64,000 bases of DNA from Acidimicrobiaceae bacterium (GCA_013044385.1 JABEUN010000047.1:1-64000); one strand, 5' to 3'; shown: positions 34,528-45,088, counted from the first letter of the stretch. Program-made: numbers and translations. Notes: generated by a model from the letters alone, not told the origin.

Positions 34528-36690
34528 TCACACCATATCTAGGCCTTCGAGGAGGAAACTCGTACGTCGACGGGTGATCTCCAACAACGTCTCGTATCCC
34601 CTAGGTGAATGGCGTGACTCGGGAAGTAGGATAAGTTCTACCTTCTTGCCTTTGCCGATTATCTCCTCCATAAGGCGAGCTGTATTTCTAAAATGGACAT
34701 TCTCATCAATAAGTCCATGGATCACCAAGACGGGACTGCTTAGTGAATCTAGATCAGTAAGGACACTTGACGCATTATAAGAAGTTCCATCCTCTGGGAG
34801 CCCCAGATACCTCTCGGTGTACGCGGTGTCATAAAGTGTAAAGTCCACGACAGGTGCCCCCGACACGCCTACCTTGAAAATGTTTGGCGCCTTACACATC
34901 GACTTGAGCACCATGTATCCGCCGTAACTCCATCCGTAAATGCCAACTCGAGTTGGGTCAATACCGTATTGGTTTGTCAGGTAGCTAATGCAGTTGAGTT
35001 GGTCCTCGATCTCGACAGTCCCGAATCGACGATTCAAATGGGATTCAAATCTCAGCCCCCTGTTGTAACTTCCCCTGTTATCCAGTTTTACAACTACGGC
35101 ACCCTGTTGGGCCAGGAGCTGTGCCTGTAGGTCAACTGTCATTGCCCAATGATCTTGCACCGCCTGAGCATGGGGACCACCGTATACCGAGACGACCAGC
35201 GGCCGCCCTTTGGTCACTCCATCAGGAGGAAGGTAGAGCGCACCAAAAAGCGACTCCCCGGAGTCCGCTTCTATATTGAAGAATCTCGGTGGTTCGAGCC
35301 CAATATCACCTCCGGAATAGACCTCGGAAACTACATGACAGACCAACTCACCCGTCGGGGAGAGGATCCAGGAAGTGGGTGATGCATCCAAGCCCGAGTG
35401 CTGAACGAAGATGAGATTTCCGGCGGACTCCGAGAATACTGCGGTGTGAAAGCCAGAGTGCGTCGTTACCCTTTGGGTTGCACCAGTGCGAAGATCCACC
35501 CGGTAGAGGTGCCTCTCGAGCGGACCTTGCTCAGTCGAACAGATCCACGCCCACGAGAGATCCGAATCGACCCCGAGAATCTCAGTCACCATCCACTCGC
35601 CCGACGTGACCTCACGGACTGAACCGTCAGAACCTATGACGGCAAGATGGGCGAATCCACTCGTTTCCACAGTTGTAAGGACGGATGAATCTCCGAACCG
35701 AAGGACACTTACCGGTAGATTTACCCAAGGCTGTTTTGAGTGGTCAAACACGGTGGAAATGTTTCCCGAAGTCGGATCGTACCGATACCAGATCAACCTC
35801 ACCTGCGCTCTGTCCAATATCGAGAAAAGGAGTTCACCTGACTTCAGCCAGCAGACTCGTGCAAGATATCCGTCCTCGATATCAAACACCTCGATCTGTG
35901 CGCTATCGTCTCGAGTTAGGTCCCGGATCATCAACTTCACCTTGGCATTGGGAGCTCCAGCGAAGGGGTAGCGATGCAACTCGGTTTCGTTTTTTTTCGA
36001 TCCCAAATGCGCTATCTGAATCGGACTCACAGGTGACTCGTCCACTTCTGCGTAGGCGATGCGAACATTGTCCGGAGAGATCCAGAATCCATCGAGTCGA
36101 TCAAGTTCCTCCTGCGCGACGAATTCCGCGAGACCAACTGTAACTGTCGACTTATCTAGGTCTCGAGGCACGACAACCGCTACCGAACCGGAATGGATGT
36201 CGACCCGCACAATTCCGGAGTCGTCAACACCGAAAAGGCAGCTTCCATCTGGGGAGACCTGCAGCTTGACCAATGATCGATCCGATAAGTCAAGGACCAT
36301 CTCGCTGCTATTAAGGTCGACTATTGAGAAGGAACCTCCACGGTTGATTAGGATCAAGTCGCGATCTGGATGATCGATGAGCGAAAAGTCGGATAGACCG
36401 TCCCAAGTGATACGCAGCCGCTCCCGCCTAAGTTGCTCCTCAAGTGTCAGTATCGCTTCGCTTCCGTCTGCATCTAAAAGCTTCTCCCATTCACCTGTGG
36501 CAATCTCGACCCTGAAAAGATCAAGTTGCTTTCCAGACTCTGGGAACATGAAGTAGAGGTATCTCCCACTTTTGTCGAAAGTCATTCCTACGGGAACCTT
36601 GGTACCCGGAAGTGGGCGCTCAGCCGCTAATTCAGGTGTCAGCTTTGAGAGGTCGAATACGTCGTGCGGCGTAGAAGAAGGGTTCGGCAT
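34528..36690 (-). CDS. S9 family prolyl oligopeptidase / dipeptidyl-peptidase IV-like
   Basis: 720 residues: an N-terminal beta-propeller (about 30-460) and a C-terminal alpha/beta-hydrolase domain. Catalytic serine is in YGWSYGGYM, the aspartate follows in VIHGLIDENV, and the histidine is in LPESRHSPRG. The VSVYGGPHAQAV strand is the S9 oxyanion motif. No signal peptide is visible, suggesting a cytoplasmic enzyme trimming short proline-containing peptides. TAGATT seven bases before the ATG at 36690 suggests a leaderless mRNA. Confidence 0.92.
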   Translation of the reverse strand: MPNPSSTPHDVFDLSKLTPELAAERPLPGTKVPVGMTFDKSGRYLYFMFPESGKQLDLFRVEIATGEWEKLLDADGSEAILTLEEQLRRERLRITWDGLSDFSLIDHPDRDLILINRGGSFSIVDLNSSEMVLDLSDRSLVKLQVSPDGSCLFGVDDSGIVRVDIHSGSVAVVVPRDLDKSTVTVGLAEFVAQEELDRLDGFWISPDNVRIAYAEVDESPVSPIQIAHLGSKKNETELHRYPFAGAPNAKVKLMIRDLTRDDSAQIEVFDIEDGYLARVCWLKSGELLFSILDRAQVRLIWYRYDPTSGNISTVFDHSKQPWVNLPVSVLRFGDSSVLTTVETSGFAHLAVIGSDGSVREVTSGEWMVTEILGVDSDLSWAWICSTEQGPLERHLYRVDLRTGATQRVTTHSGFHTAVFSESAGNLIFVQHSGLDASPTSWILSPTGELVCHVVSEVYSGGDIGLEPPRFFNIEADSGESLFGALYLPPDGVTKGRPLVVSVYGGPHAQAVQDHWAMTVDLQAQLLAQQGAVVVKLDNRGSYNRGLRFESHLNRRFGTVEIEDQLNCISYLTNQYGIDPTRVGIYGWSYGGYMVLKSMCKAPNIFKVGVSGAPVVDFTLYDTAYTERYLGLPEDGTSYNASSVLTDLDSLSSPVLVIHGLIDENVHFRNTARLMEEIIGKGKKVELILLPESRHSPRGYETLLEITRRRTSFLLEGLDMV

Positions 36691-37095
36691 GAAGTCAAAT
36701 CTACTTGACCATGACTAAATAGGGAGTTGGGCTACCTCTAAGATTGGTCAGGTTGTGAGGAAATAGGTCGAGTTCGAATCCAAGTACGGTGCCTCACCTG
36801 CTCCGCAGTTTGAGAAAACAGTCCGCGTGCAGAAATGACTTCTCTGAGATGGTCACATATGTAGGTTTTTTTGTAGTTTGAGTTGGCTGGACCTGCAGAT
36901 CGATGGAACCACCGATCTGTGATGAATCATAACTGCAGTCCGTATTTAGCTTCAGGAGCCAGATCGGTTTGGGGCAACCAGCCCGGGCGACATCGATTTG
37001 TGGTTTCGGAACCTGATGCTGTCCGAAGCGTGATCTGCAAGAAACCCCACGTGATTATTTATCGGATTCGACTGTAAGGAATCTCAATGCTGTTG
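36691..37095. other. gene-free stretch before the IS110 remnant
   Basis: About 400 bases without a recognisable gene. It contains the S9 peptidase promoter at its left edge (TAGATT). The IS110 right boundary must lie near its right edge, but no clear terminal repeat or duplicated target was seen. Confidence 0.4.
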
Positions 37096-38297
37096 TCAAG
37101 CGACATTGAGTGCGGTGGGGATGGGCTCGTGATAGAGGGTGTGATCACGCAGCATCGCCCACATCACGTTGATTCGACGCCTAGCTATGGCGAGGAGAGC
37201 CTGCTTGTGAGTCTTCCCCTCGTTGCGTTTGCGATCATAAAAGGTGCGAGACGCAGGGCTGTTCTTCAAACTGGAGAGAGCGGCGAGGTAGCAGGTTCGC
37301 AGGAGCCTTCGGTTGAATCGGCGGGGCCGATGGTGGTTACCACTGATGCGTCCCGAGTCACGAGGAGCCGTGCAACGCCAGCAACGCTAGCGAGTCGATC
37401 GGAGGACTCGAACGCGGACAGGCCACCACCGATGTTCGCGAGGAATGTCGCGGCGAGGATATGCCCAAAGCCAGGCATGCTGAGCAAGATTGCGGCGTCT
37501 TCGTGGTCGTTGAACCGCGAGGTGATTAACCCATCGACGTCAGCCAGTTCCACGTCCAGGTTGGTAATCACCTCGGCTAGACGTGCGACTATCGTTGAGC
37601 CCATTTGCTCGGTGGCCAGGGTGGACATCTGTGCGTGAGCAGCGACAAGCGCGCGCTGTGCAACCGTGACGCTGTTGCGACATCCACGGTTCTTCAACCA
37701 TGTCGCAAGACGAGACTCTCCCATGCGGCGCAGAGCAGCGGGTGTCTGGTAGGTCGACAGCATCATCAGAGCCGCCTTGCTCTTGGAGAAGTCGAACGCC
37801 GCCTCCAGGGCGGGGAAGTACTCCACCAAGGTGGCGCGAAGCCTATTGATGGCGCGTACTCGGTCACAGATTAGATCCGTGCGTCGTGCCGTGAGTAGGC
37901 GTAGGTCGGCACTGATCTGGTCTCCGATGTGTACTGGCTGCAGATCAGTGCGCATTCGGGCCTGATCGGCGATGATCCGTGCGTCCTTGGCGTCAGTCTT
38001 GCCGTCTTTGCGATAGGTCGCAGCCGCGTGATGAACAATCCGCCCCGGGATGTAGAGCACCCCTTGACCCTGATCGGCCAGAAGTGAGATGAACAGGGCC
38101 GCACCGCCCGAGTTCAGGTCCGTCGCCCACACAATCTCGCGACTGCCAGCAATCTCGATGACCCTGGCGAAGAGATTGAGTAGCGCACCCTCATCGTTTT
38201 TCACCCTCTTCGACTCAAGCACGGTACCGTCCTGGTCAATCACGACGCAGTGATGTGTCCGCTTCCCTGAATCGATACCTGCCCATACTTTGTTCAT
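37096..38297 (-). pseudogene. IS110-family transposase, frameshifted
   Basis: The N-terminal RuvC-like DEDD domain is intact: AGIDSGKRTHHCVVID, TDAKDARIIADQARM and the RAINRLRATLVEYFP region. The frame then fails near 37368-37372: one base is missing after GVA, and the expected continuation (PRDSGRISGN, RRLLRTCYLAALSSLK with the catalytic serine, RRRINVMWAMLRD) is readable in another frame to a stop at 37096-37098. Restored length would be about 400 residues, normal for IS110. As it stands the product ends at 37266 and lacks the catalytic serine domain, so it is inactive. Confidence 0.88.
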
Positions 38298-38299
38298 GC

Positions 38300-38480
38300 G
38301 TCCTCCTTCAGTCTGGTCCTTCGATGTCCCTGTCTATAACCACGACGGCACGTCCTTACCCAACGATCTGGTGTCGCAACTCTCAATCAGCGGTCGAGTC
38401 ATCGGTGAGTAGCGGACGGCCATTCCCAGTAAGCTGTCGAACCGGCAGGGAGATCTCAGCCATACCCGCTACTCAAGGGT
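38300..38480 (-). ncRNA. candidate IS110 bridge RNA region
   Basis: The noncoding left end upstream of the transposase is where IS110-group elements encode their bridge RNA. A perfect 9-bp inverted repeat (38407-38415 with 38466-38474) encloses a 50-base insert, giving a long stem with an internal loop. Target and donor loops were not resolved. This is inference from position plus the visible stem. Confidence 0.35.
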
Positions 38481-38520
38481 GATCGAAACACTACGGTAGT
38501 TTCGACGTCACCCGCCACAA

Positions 38521-39056
38521 CATCGTAAGGAAGGCGATCTCATCATCGGACACCGGCGTTCGGCAATAGGCACGCTCGTGGAACGAACCACGAGATTCAT
38601 CATGCTGATCCATCTTCCTCGCGAGGAGGGTTGGGGCGAGATCGCGCCCACGAAAAACGGTGCGCCTCTCGCTGGCTACGGAGCGGTGGCAATGAAGAAT
38701 GCGCTGTCAGCGGTGATCACGACGCTTCCGATTCAACTTCGTCAGTCCATCACGTGGGACCGGGGCAAGGAACTCTCCCAGCACGTGGCCTTCACTGTTG
38801 AGACCGGTGTTCCAGTTTTCTTTGCCGATCCACGAAGCCCATGGCAGCGCGGCACGAACGAGAACACCAACGGACTACTCAGACAGTATTTCCCCAAGGC
38901 ACGGATCTTGCACGTTGGGACGCACAAGACCTAGAGGCAGTTGCTCACGCACTCAACACACGACCCCGCAAAACTCTTGGATGGAAGACGCCAGCGGAAT
39001 CCCTCGAAGAGCACTTACAATTGCTTCAGCAAGCAGGTGTTGCTTCCACTGGTTGA
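38521..39056 (+). pseudogene. IS30-family transposase, N-terminally truncated and frameshifted
   Basis: Reads EGDLIIGHRRSAIGTLVERTT from about 38530, the first catalytic Asp block of IS30; then TWDRGKELSQH (second Asp) and SPWQRGTNENTNGLLRQYFPK (catalytic Glu). At about 38898 one base is missing, and the expected end, GTDLARWDAQDLEAVAHAL and TRPRKTLGW, continues in another frame to the TGA at 39054. The N-terminal helix-turn-helix half is absent; its place is taken by the IS110 left end. Nonfunctional. Confidence 0.9.
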
Positions 39057-39990
39057 ACCTAGTCAGCACAACAAGACTACCTTTCGAACGTTTGGCTGCA
39101 CGACTTCTTTTAAAGGGTAAGGATCTGGCTGTTGGGCGAGCCACCTACCCGATAGAGGTTCTCTTCCACGCAAGAAACTCGCCTAAATGTAGGAGTTGGG
39201 CAAGAGCTTTGCGGTTCATGCAGACGTGAAGAAAACCGATGTACGGCGTAATCTAGGACAGCAATTTTGCTGCATGGAAACTGTCAAGGGACATTTAAAC
39301 CTGCACGCTGGCGGACACGTTAACTGCACGCTGGCGGACAGTAGTTCTGCACGGAGTCTGTCATGAGGGGGCAGTCTCAGTTGACCTGTCCTCCTCCAAC
39401 ATGTAGGAGTAGTTCCAGTACCTTGCCGGCAACCTAGGGCGCAGTTTAAAGTGGATCGCTCCTTCTCCGGCGGCGAAGTCAGTCGCCAGCACACAGGTAC
39501 CCCACCTGCGCAGCTACTGACCTCACAAAACCCGCCAGCGGCTCTCGCTGGTGGTCACTTGACCTAAAAAGATGCCCTGTCATCCACTTGGTGCCAAATG
39601 AGTGGGAGCCTAAATCTGAGGTTGTAGTCAACCATTTCGTGTGTTGGCTGCACATGGGCAAAAAGGGTGGCAGCCGCCGCCAGAACCTCAACCAAGTTCC
39701 AAGACTTAACGACCGAGAGTCGAGAATGGCATCTGTTGCGCTGAAGGAGATTTTGCTATCGGGGCTGGGTTCATGTCGATTGACCAAGCGGGAGTTGGGC
39801 CCACCAGGCTCAGAGAAAATAGATCTGAAGTCGAAGTTCGGAGAATGATTGCTTCAGGCGTCGTACATCACCAACTGCACTAGCTTGTGCTTGGTCCCGC
39901 ACCAACCGGCGTGATCACAATGACCAAAACGGAGCAAACAGAATCGCATCGAAGAAGCCAATACGAGATACCGGCCACCGATCTGCAAGC
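39057..39990. other. 0.9-kb stretch without a recognisable gene
   Basis: Open frames here are short and unlike any family I know. It contains the 23-base-period repeats at 39301-39354. Possibly old IS debris. Confidence 0.4.
39301..39354. repeat. short direct repeats with 23-bp period
   Basis: CTGCACGCTGGCGGACA occurs at 39301-39317 and 39324-39340, and CTGCACGG starts a third, partial copy at 39347. Exact 23-base spacing suggests transposase-binding repeats at the end of a lost insertion sequence, as in IS21-type ends, but no such transposase remains nearby. Confidence 0.6.
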
Positions 39991-40074
39991 GCCAGAGTAC
40001 TGGTTGCCGCAGCCCTCTGGGGACTCTCAGGCACTGCGGCCCAGGTCCTATTCAGCCGGTTCAGAGTCGGGCCG

Positions 40075-40875
40075 ATGTGGCTCCTTTGGTTCCGGACGCT
40101 CCTCTCTGGCATCGTACTGATGGCACCATCACTCCGACAGAGCGAATTACCGAGACTGAGGGCGCTCCTTACGTCTTCTAGGGACATGGTACAAATCATC
40201 ATTTTCAGCATCTGTGGCCTACTGGCAGTCCAGCTCACATATTTCCTGGCGATTTCCAACGGTAACGCAGTATCGGCGACCATTCTGCAGTATCTCAGCC
40301 CCTTAATACTGACCGTTTTCGTCGCAGTAAAAGCGATGCATCTCCCCTCGACTAAGGAGATATCAACGCTTGTTCTTGCAGTTTCCGGCACGGCCCTGCT
40401 TCTCACAGACGGACACTTTGGGACTATGGTCGTACCCAAGACTGCGGTCTACTGGGGACTCGCTTCTGCCTGCTTTAGCGCTTTTTATACCTACTACCCA
40501 GTGCAGCTCATCAGGAAGCACGGATCCCAGGTTGTGCTCGGTACGGGACTTCTTTTTGGAGGACTGCTACTCACACCTTTCGAGCTCACTAAGAGCTTTC
40601 CGCCGATCACAACAGAGACCATCCTCCTCCTAGCATTCATCGTCCTGTTTGGATCAGCACTCTCGTTCCACCTTTATCTCGGCTCACTGGCTCGACTCGC
40701 TCCGGTGGAGGCAATTCTGCTTGCAAGTGCAGAGCCGATTTCGGCAGCAATTGTGGGAGTTGGATTCCTCGCTGCACCTTTCGGCCCTATTGCCCTTATT
40801 GGTGGCGTTCTTACCCTTTTTGCCGTTACGTCCGTGGCCGTCGGAGAGCGGAAGCCAAACAAACTCGACGAGTAG
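40075..40875 (+). CDS. EamA/DMT-family transporter, possibly missing its start
   Basis: 266 residues from the first in-frame ATG, with about nine membrane helices and the two EamA repeats (GLLAVQLTYFLAISNGNAVSATILQYLSP, and the C-terminal LGSLARLAPVEAILLASAEPI block). The conserved first helix lies upstream of this ATG: the same frame reads VAAALWGLSGTAAQV from about 40000, but no ATG, GTG or TTG starts it. An ATG at 39920 is in a different frame. Either a start is non-standard or the 5' end has lost a base. Likely metabolite exporter if functional. Confidence 0.7.
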   Translation: MWLLWFRTLLSGIVLMAPSLRQSELPRLRALLTSSRDMVQIIIFSICGLLAVQLTYFLAISNGNAVSATILQYLSPLILTVFVAVKAMHLPSTKEISTLVLAVSGTALLLTDGHFGTMVVPKTAVYWGLASACFSAFYTYYPVQLIRKHGSQVVLGTGLLFGGLLLTPFELTKSFPPITTETILLLAFIVLFGSALSFHLYLGSLARLAPVEAILLASAEPISAAIVGVGFLAAPFGPIALIGGVLTLFAVTSVAVGERKPNKLDE

Positions 40876-42107
40876 GCGATCTAGTACTCGATTACGGTAT
40901 GGAAGAGGTCACTAAGCCTGGCCGGTGGATTAAGGATGTGCGGTGTCGAGGCAGACGCTGCAGTGGCAGTAACGCAAGACCAGGAAGGGTTCGGTCAGAG
41001 AAGTTCGGTTGGCTGATCTGCAAAGGTTCCGGGACACTGGATGTCGATATGAGCCCGGCTCACAACCATCATTCAGCGATGGAGGCGGCGTCAATGGCCC
41101 TACTTCTTCCAGAGAGGTAGCGATGGCAACCGGATGGAATTTACGAATGCTTGAGTAATAGACAGTGGAGTGGCGATCCATAGGAAATCCCTTATAAGTG
41201 TTTCAGCACCGCTGTCCTGGCGGCTATCTTGCACCAACGAGAGACGTGAGAAATGTAGCGATAGACGAGTCCGTCCACCTTCTGGCTCGAAGAGGTCCCG
41301 ACTTTCGACAGTAGTCCGCTTCGTATATGCGCGAATGTGGCACCATCACGGTCAATACTGCTAATTGTTTTTGGCTTTTCCGCAGTGATTTGACCCCGCT
41401 CCACCGAGTATTGAGGAGACAGAGCCACTACCTCTTCGGTTGATTAAACCGCCATGATCTAAAGCATGTCCAGAACCTATCCTGGCAGAAGCTAGAAGGA
41501 GATGTTGCACTCTAGACAGGCCAGAGTTATGGCACGAGAATGGTCAACCCGATTGCTGATGTCGCGGTATCGATTGAGTTCGATCGAATAGATGCCCTTT
41601 ACGGCCCCCGCCCCCTGAACTTATCTGCAGTCGGCCCAATTCGCTAGTGTTGACTTGCTTTACCAAAATTGAATTCGTGGCCCACTTCGGCAGAAACGGA
41701 GAGTGTGGATCCACGCTTTGGGGCTTGACGATGGGAATCGTGAAGCAAGGTGCTCAAGACGCTCGCTTATCCAACGTGTCTCGCTCTGGCGGACCCGGTC
41801 CCGACGCTCGCCATTATTTTCCTCGGATCGAGACCATCATCACGTCCCAACTTGAACATGCGGTTACTCGGAAAAGTCTGATTTGGGGACGTGAAACTGG
41901 TAACGAAGGAGCCAGATCTTAGGTGAGCAACTCGATAACGATTGGTAGTACGTACCTCTTCCGGCCGTCCTGTGTAACGGCCTAGAAGCTACCCTCCGAC
42001 TCGCGCAAGGGAGTTCCGGTGGAATTGGCAAGGCAGGTCCCTAACCTACTCAAACAGATTACCGACGCGTGTGATCTGCGGAATGGGTCTTATGACATAA
42101 TGTTCGA
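40876..42107. other. 1.2-kb gene-free stretch
   Basis: Only short, overlapping open frames on both strands without recognisable motifs (for example 41647-41922). CATAAT at 42096-42101 is a plausible -10 for the VOC gene. Confidence 0.45.
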
Positions 42108-42497
42108 ATGGATCAGCGCGTCAGTTTGGTCACGCTCGGGGTAAGGGACCTCGGTGTTGCTCGGGCCTTTTATGAGGCAATTGGCTGGAGGGATTCACAA
42201 CAGCCAGATGATGAGGTGTGCTTCTTCCAGGCCGGTGCCATGGTCTTTGGCCTGTGGACAGCGCTTGGAGGTCACGGTGCGCCAGGCATTGAATTGGCGT
42301 ACAACGTACGAACTCCAGAAGAGGTTGCACTTACCCTCGACGAGGCTAAACGCGCGGGTGCAACGATCATTCGGCTGCCAGAACTAATGCAGTGGGGTGG
42401 CACTTCAGGCGCGTTCGCCGACCCTGACGGTTATGTGTGGGAAGTCGCCCACAATCCGAATTGGACCCTCAACGAGGACGGTTCCATCCACATTTAG
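42108..42497 (+). CDS. VOC-family protein (glyoxalase/bleomycin-resistance fold)
   Basis: 129 residues with the two beta-alpha-beta3 modules of the vicinal oxygen chelate fold: VTLGVRDLGVARAFYEAIGW at the start and GTSGAFADPDGYVWEVAHNP at the end, the latter with the usual metal/edge residues (DPDG.xWE). No His is obvious at the first metal position, so it may bind a ligand rather than catalyse. It is one of very few intact genes in this decayed stretch. CATAAT lies six bases before the ATG. Confidence 0.88.
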   Translation: MDQRVSLVTLGVRDLGVARAFYEAIGWRDSQQPDDEVCFFQAGAMVFGLWTALGGHGAPGIELAYNVRTPEEVALTLDEAKRAGATIIRLPELMQWGGTSGAFADPDGYVWEVAHNPNWTLNEDGSIHI

Positions 42498-43848
42498 ACG
42501 AAGTTCGGGCAATCGACCGCGCCAACAATCGCTATGGTTTCAGGTGAGGTTGGCATTGCACCTAATTGGCATTTTTGATTCGCAAAGTGGACTTAGTTAC
42601 CTAAAACAACAGATCGAAGACTTCTTTGGCAATTGCGTAATACTGTCCAGCTGTCTAAGACCAACTAATTGCGCTGTAGGTATGTTGTTTGACGCGAGAT
42701 GGCAGCCTGGGCCTGGCAGAAGGGAGAAAACTGCTGACGTGTCGCGACAACCTGAGTCGGGGATGCCACAAAATGTGCTTGACAGCTTTCCGTACTGGAA
42801 TCGATGGACCATTCAGAACACGACACGTAGCAGTCGTTTTTAAACTTCGGGCACTGGCCATGGTCAAACTGCGCCATTCTGAACGAATGTCAGTGCGGAC
42901 ATACTTCTTGCACGCGGCGCTGTAGCGATACTTGCTCGTCAGAATCCATCTGTCGAAAACTGAAGTCAATCCTCACGCGTTGATAGCTCGAGGCGTGGTC
43001 TAATCCGATGAGACTGTCCGCAGGCAGGCCCTCGGTTTAAAGGCTCGTTCGTCTTGTAGGTGCGGCTCGCCGCCGCCTTAAACTCACCCTAGTGGACTCG
43101 AGCGATTGAAGGATTTGCGTCTTTAGGACTTTGCTGGAGCCACCACTGAACCAGCTTTATCGATCCGTCCCTACTGCTCAGCTATCTGCGGCTCTACACC
43201 GACGTCGGCGAGTTGGAAGGCGTGTCGCAGGATTGGGGCCGGCCAGAGGTGAGGCTAATCTCCTAGTCGTAGCTGATGAACGAGCTGGGCTTTTGGCCCG
43301 CAATCGCTTAAACTTTGCGTTTTGGTAATTCTTTGCGCGCTCGTCTACAGGCTTACTCAGAGGTTTCTGTCTTCGGGTTCGTAATGTAGCTGAAGCTGTG
43401 GCCATCCCAATGGAGGCTCATGGCAGGACGACCAGCGACTTGCCGACATTGTTGGCAAGACTTCTGCAGTTAGGGCCTACCTCGTATGTGATGACTTATC
43501 CGACCTTCTCATATTTCAATTCCGCTGTTTTGATCCCGATTGGGATTAGTGGGGGCTGTGAATTTATTGGGTCTTTATTTTCGCGGTTGTAAGCCGGATT
43601 CCAAGCGGGCAAGCGTCACTGGCTGGCAAAGAAACAGCCGAGGGGGCGATCGAGGGAACTTCTGCAGATTGCCCCAGTATCTGAAGTAGATACGCTTCGA
43701 CTGCTGGCGGGCCACGAACTCGCCAAATTGCAATCTGCAACTTTCGAGCCGTGTTCCCATCTTCAATCGCAGGCGTGGGCGCCGACCAGTAGGCGACTGC
43801 AGGACGACGACCCTAGGCTTTGGGGAGCGTTACATCGTGTCTGATCGG
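42498..43848. other. 1.35-kb gene-free stretch next to tRNA-Val
   Basis: No recognisable gene. An 80-codon frame without a start (about 43591-43843) reaches almost to the tRNA 3' end, but shows no known motif. No copy of the tRNA 3' end that would mark an integrated element was found. Confidence 0.4.
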
Positions 43849-43921
43849 TGGGCCGTAGAGGACTCGAACCTCTGACCCCTTGCGCGTCATGCAAGTGCGC
43901 TACCAACTGCGCCAACGGCCC
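43849..43921 (-). tRNA. tRNA-Val (GAC)
   Basis: 73 bases on the minus strand. Acceptor GGGCCGT pairs with ACGGCCC, D arm GCGC/GCGC, anticodon stem CTTGC/GCAAG around loop ATGACGC (anticodon GAC, valine), T arm AGAGG/CCTCT with TTCGAGT loop; discriminator A. CCA is not encoded. Confidence 0.95.
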
Positions 43922-44976
43922 GTGGGGAACTAACCTAGCAGTGAGTTGGGCTGATCCTTGTCGGTCCAGCTCGAATTTCCGGACCATTTAGACGAGCGTG
44001 AAGTACCCGGGCCAAATCTAACCGGCGGCTCCGACTACTTGGAACTCCATGTAGATGCCAACTTTTCCTATCTGAAACTACTCCTCGGGTCTAAGGAGCT
44101 CGGTGTTGGCGCTTTTTATAAATGCTTGCCAAACCAGCTTCCACATTCCTAATCCACGGATTCCACATACAGGAGTTGCGACTCATTCCATCGCAATGCC
44201 GGCCGCCAGAGCCAGGACCAGAATGATCTCGCTCGCCAGTGAACACTTTTAGCTGACTTAGTTGAGACAACTGGCTCCAATTAGCGACGTTGGACTATGT
44301 CTCCCCCAAACGGCATGCGGTGAGATGAGCGGGCCCCCTGAAAGCTTGGCACTTTTGCCCATTGCTCGGGAAGCCGAAAAGCACCCGACTGCATACGGGT
44401 CCCGGCGACTGCCTCAAGCCGAGAAAGGACATATTCGCCTAGGTGAGATGTCAGACAGCTGTTTGCGCTGGAGCGTCCAATCTAAGAGTCGAATCCAGCG
44501 AGGAGAAAAGAGTCGAAGTGGATCTGACTAGATGATGCAGATAATGCATCTGCGCAATTTTCGGTCCGAACCGGTTCCATCCATTGGCGACTGGTTGACT
44601 CTAGCCAATTTGGCATGCCTAATTGACGACGTTTATCCCTAGGCAAAATGCGTCCATGCCAACATTGGTCCCCGCCTTCAGCTTTAGAAATGATGTCGTT
44701 CCTACTTGTCAGATGCGCGAGGAGATTGCGTCTGACTAGGTCTCTTCCAAGAAGTTTGGTCAGCTAGGTGATGACAGTCTCGGTCCAAATGGGACGTCCA
44801 CATCTGCGAAATGACTCCACGAGCGGCTCAACCGTTGTCGCCTTTCACATCGATCCGATAGCATCGGAAAACAATGAAGGCCATGACAGGCTACGACATA
44901 ACTAGATCATCTCTGACATTCAGACGAATCTGATCTGAATTGGATGCCCTTGAATGGACCGAATAGAACAAGCTAA
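43922..44976. other. 1.05-kb gene-free stretch between two tRNA genes
   Basis: Contains only short frames without similarity to known families. The tRNA-Val promoter should lie at its left edge; the tRNA-Cys terminator is at its right edge. Confidence 0.45.
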
Positions 44977-45011
44977 AAATACCCCTGCCGTCTCAGACGG
45001 CAGGGGTATTT
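44977..45011 (-). terminator. terminator of tRNA-Cys
   Basis: Near-perfect palindrome with 17-base arms about a single central base, ending in ATTTTTA on the minus strand. It lies a few bases beyond the tRNA-Cys 3' end. Confidence 0.9.
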
Positions 45012-45017
45012 CTAAAG

Positions 45018-45088
45018 AGGCGGCGAGCGGAATCGAACCGCTGTGCAAGGCTTTGCAGGCCTCTGCCTAACCACTCGGCCACGCCGCC
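45018..45088 (-). tRNA. tRNA-Cys (GCA)
   Basis: 71 bases on the minus strand. Acceptor GGCGGCG/CGCCGCC, anticodon loop CTGCAAA (anticodon GCA, cysteine), T loop TTCGATT, and U as discriminator, the identity base for cysteine tRNA. CCA is not encoded. Followed by a strong terminator. Confidence 0.95.

Larger units (their letters stand above)
37080..38510 (-). mobile_element. IS110-family insertion sequence remnant (boundaries approximate)
   Basis: Contains a DEDD-type IS110 transposase pseudogene and about 200 bases of noncoding sequence upstream of it, the arrangement of the IS110 group whose left end encodes a bridge RNA. As usual for IS110 there are no terminal inverted repeats, so the ends are inferred: one just past the transposase stop, the other where IS30-like coding begins near 38521. 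Confidence 0.7.

Noticed and set aside
36760-36800. tRNA-like T-loop TTCGAATC near 36770, possible att copy
   Set aside because: Flanking bases do not form the T stem and do not match tRNA-Val.
37087-37638. 183-codon frame antisense to the IS110 transposase
   Set aside because: Shadow of the pseudogene.
43591-43843. 80-codon frame beside tRNA-Val as an integrase remnant
   Set aside because: No start codon and no integrase motif (no R-H-x-x-R-Y).
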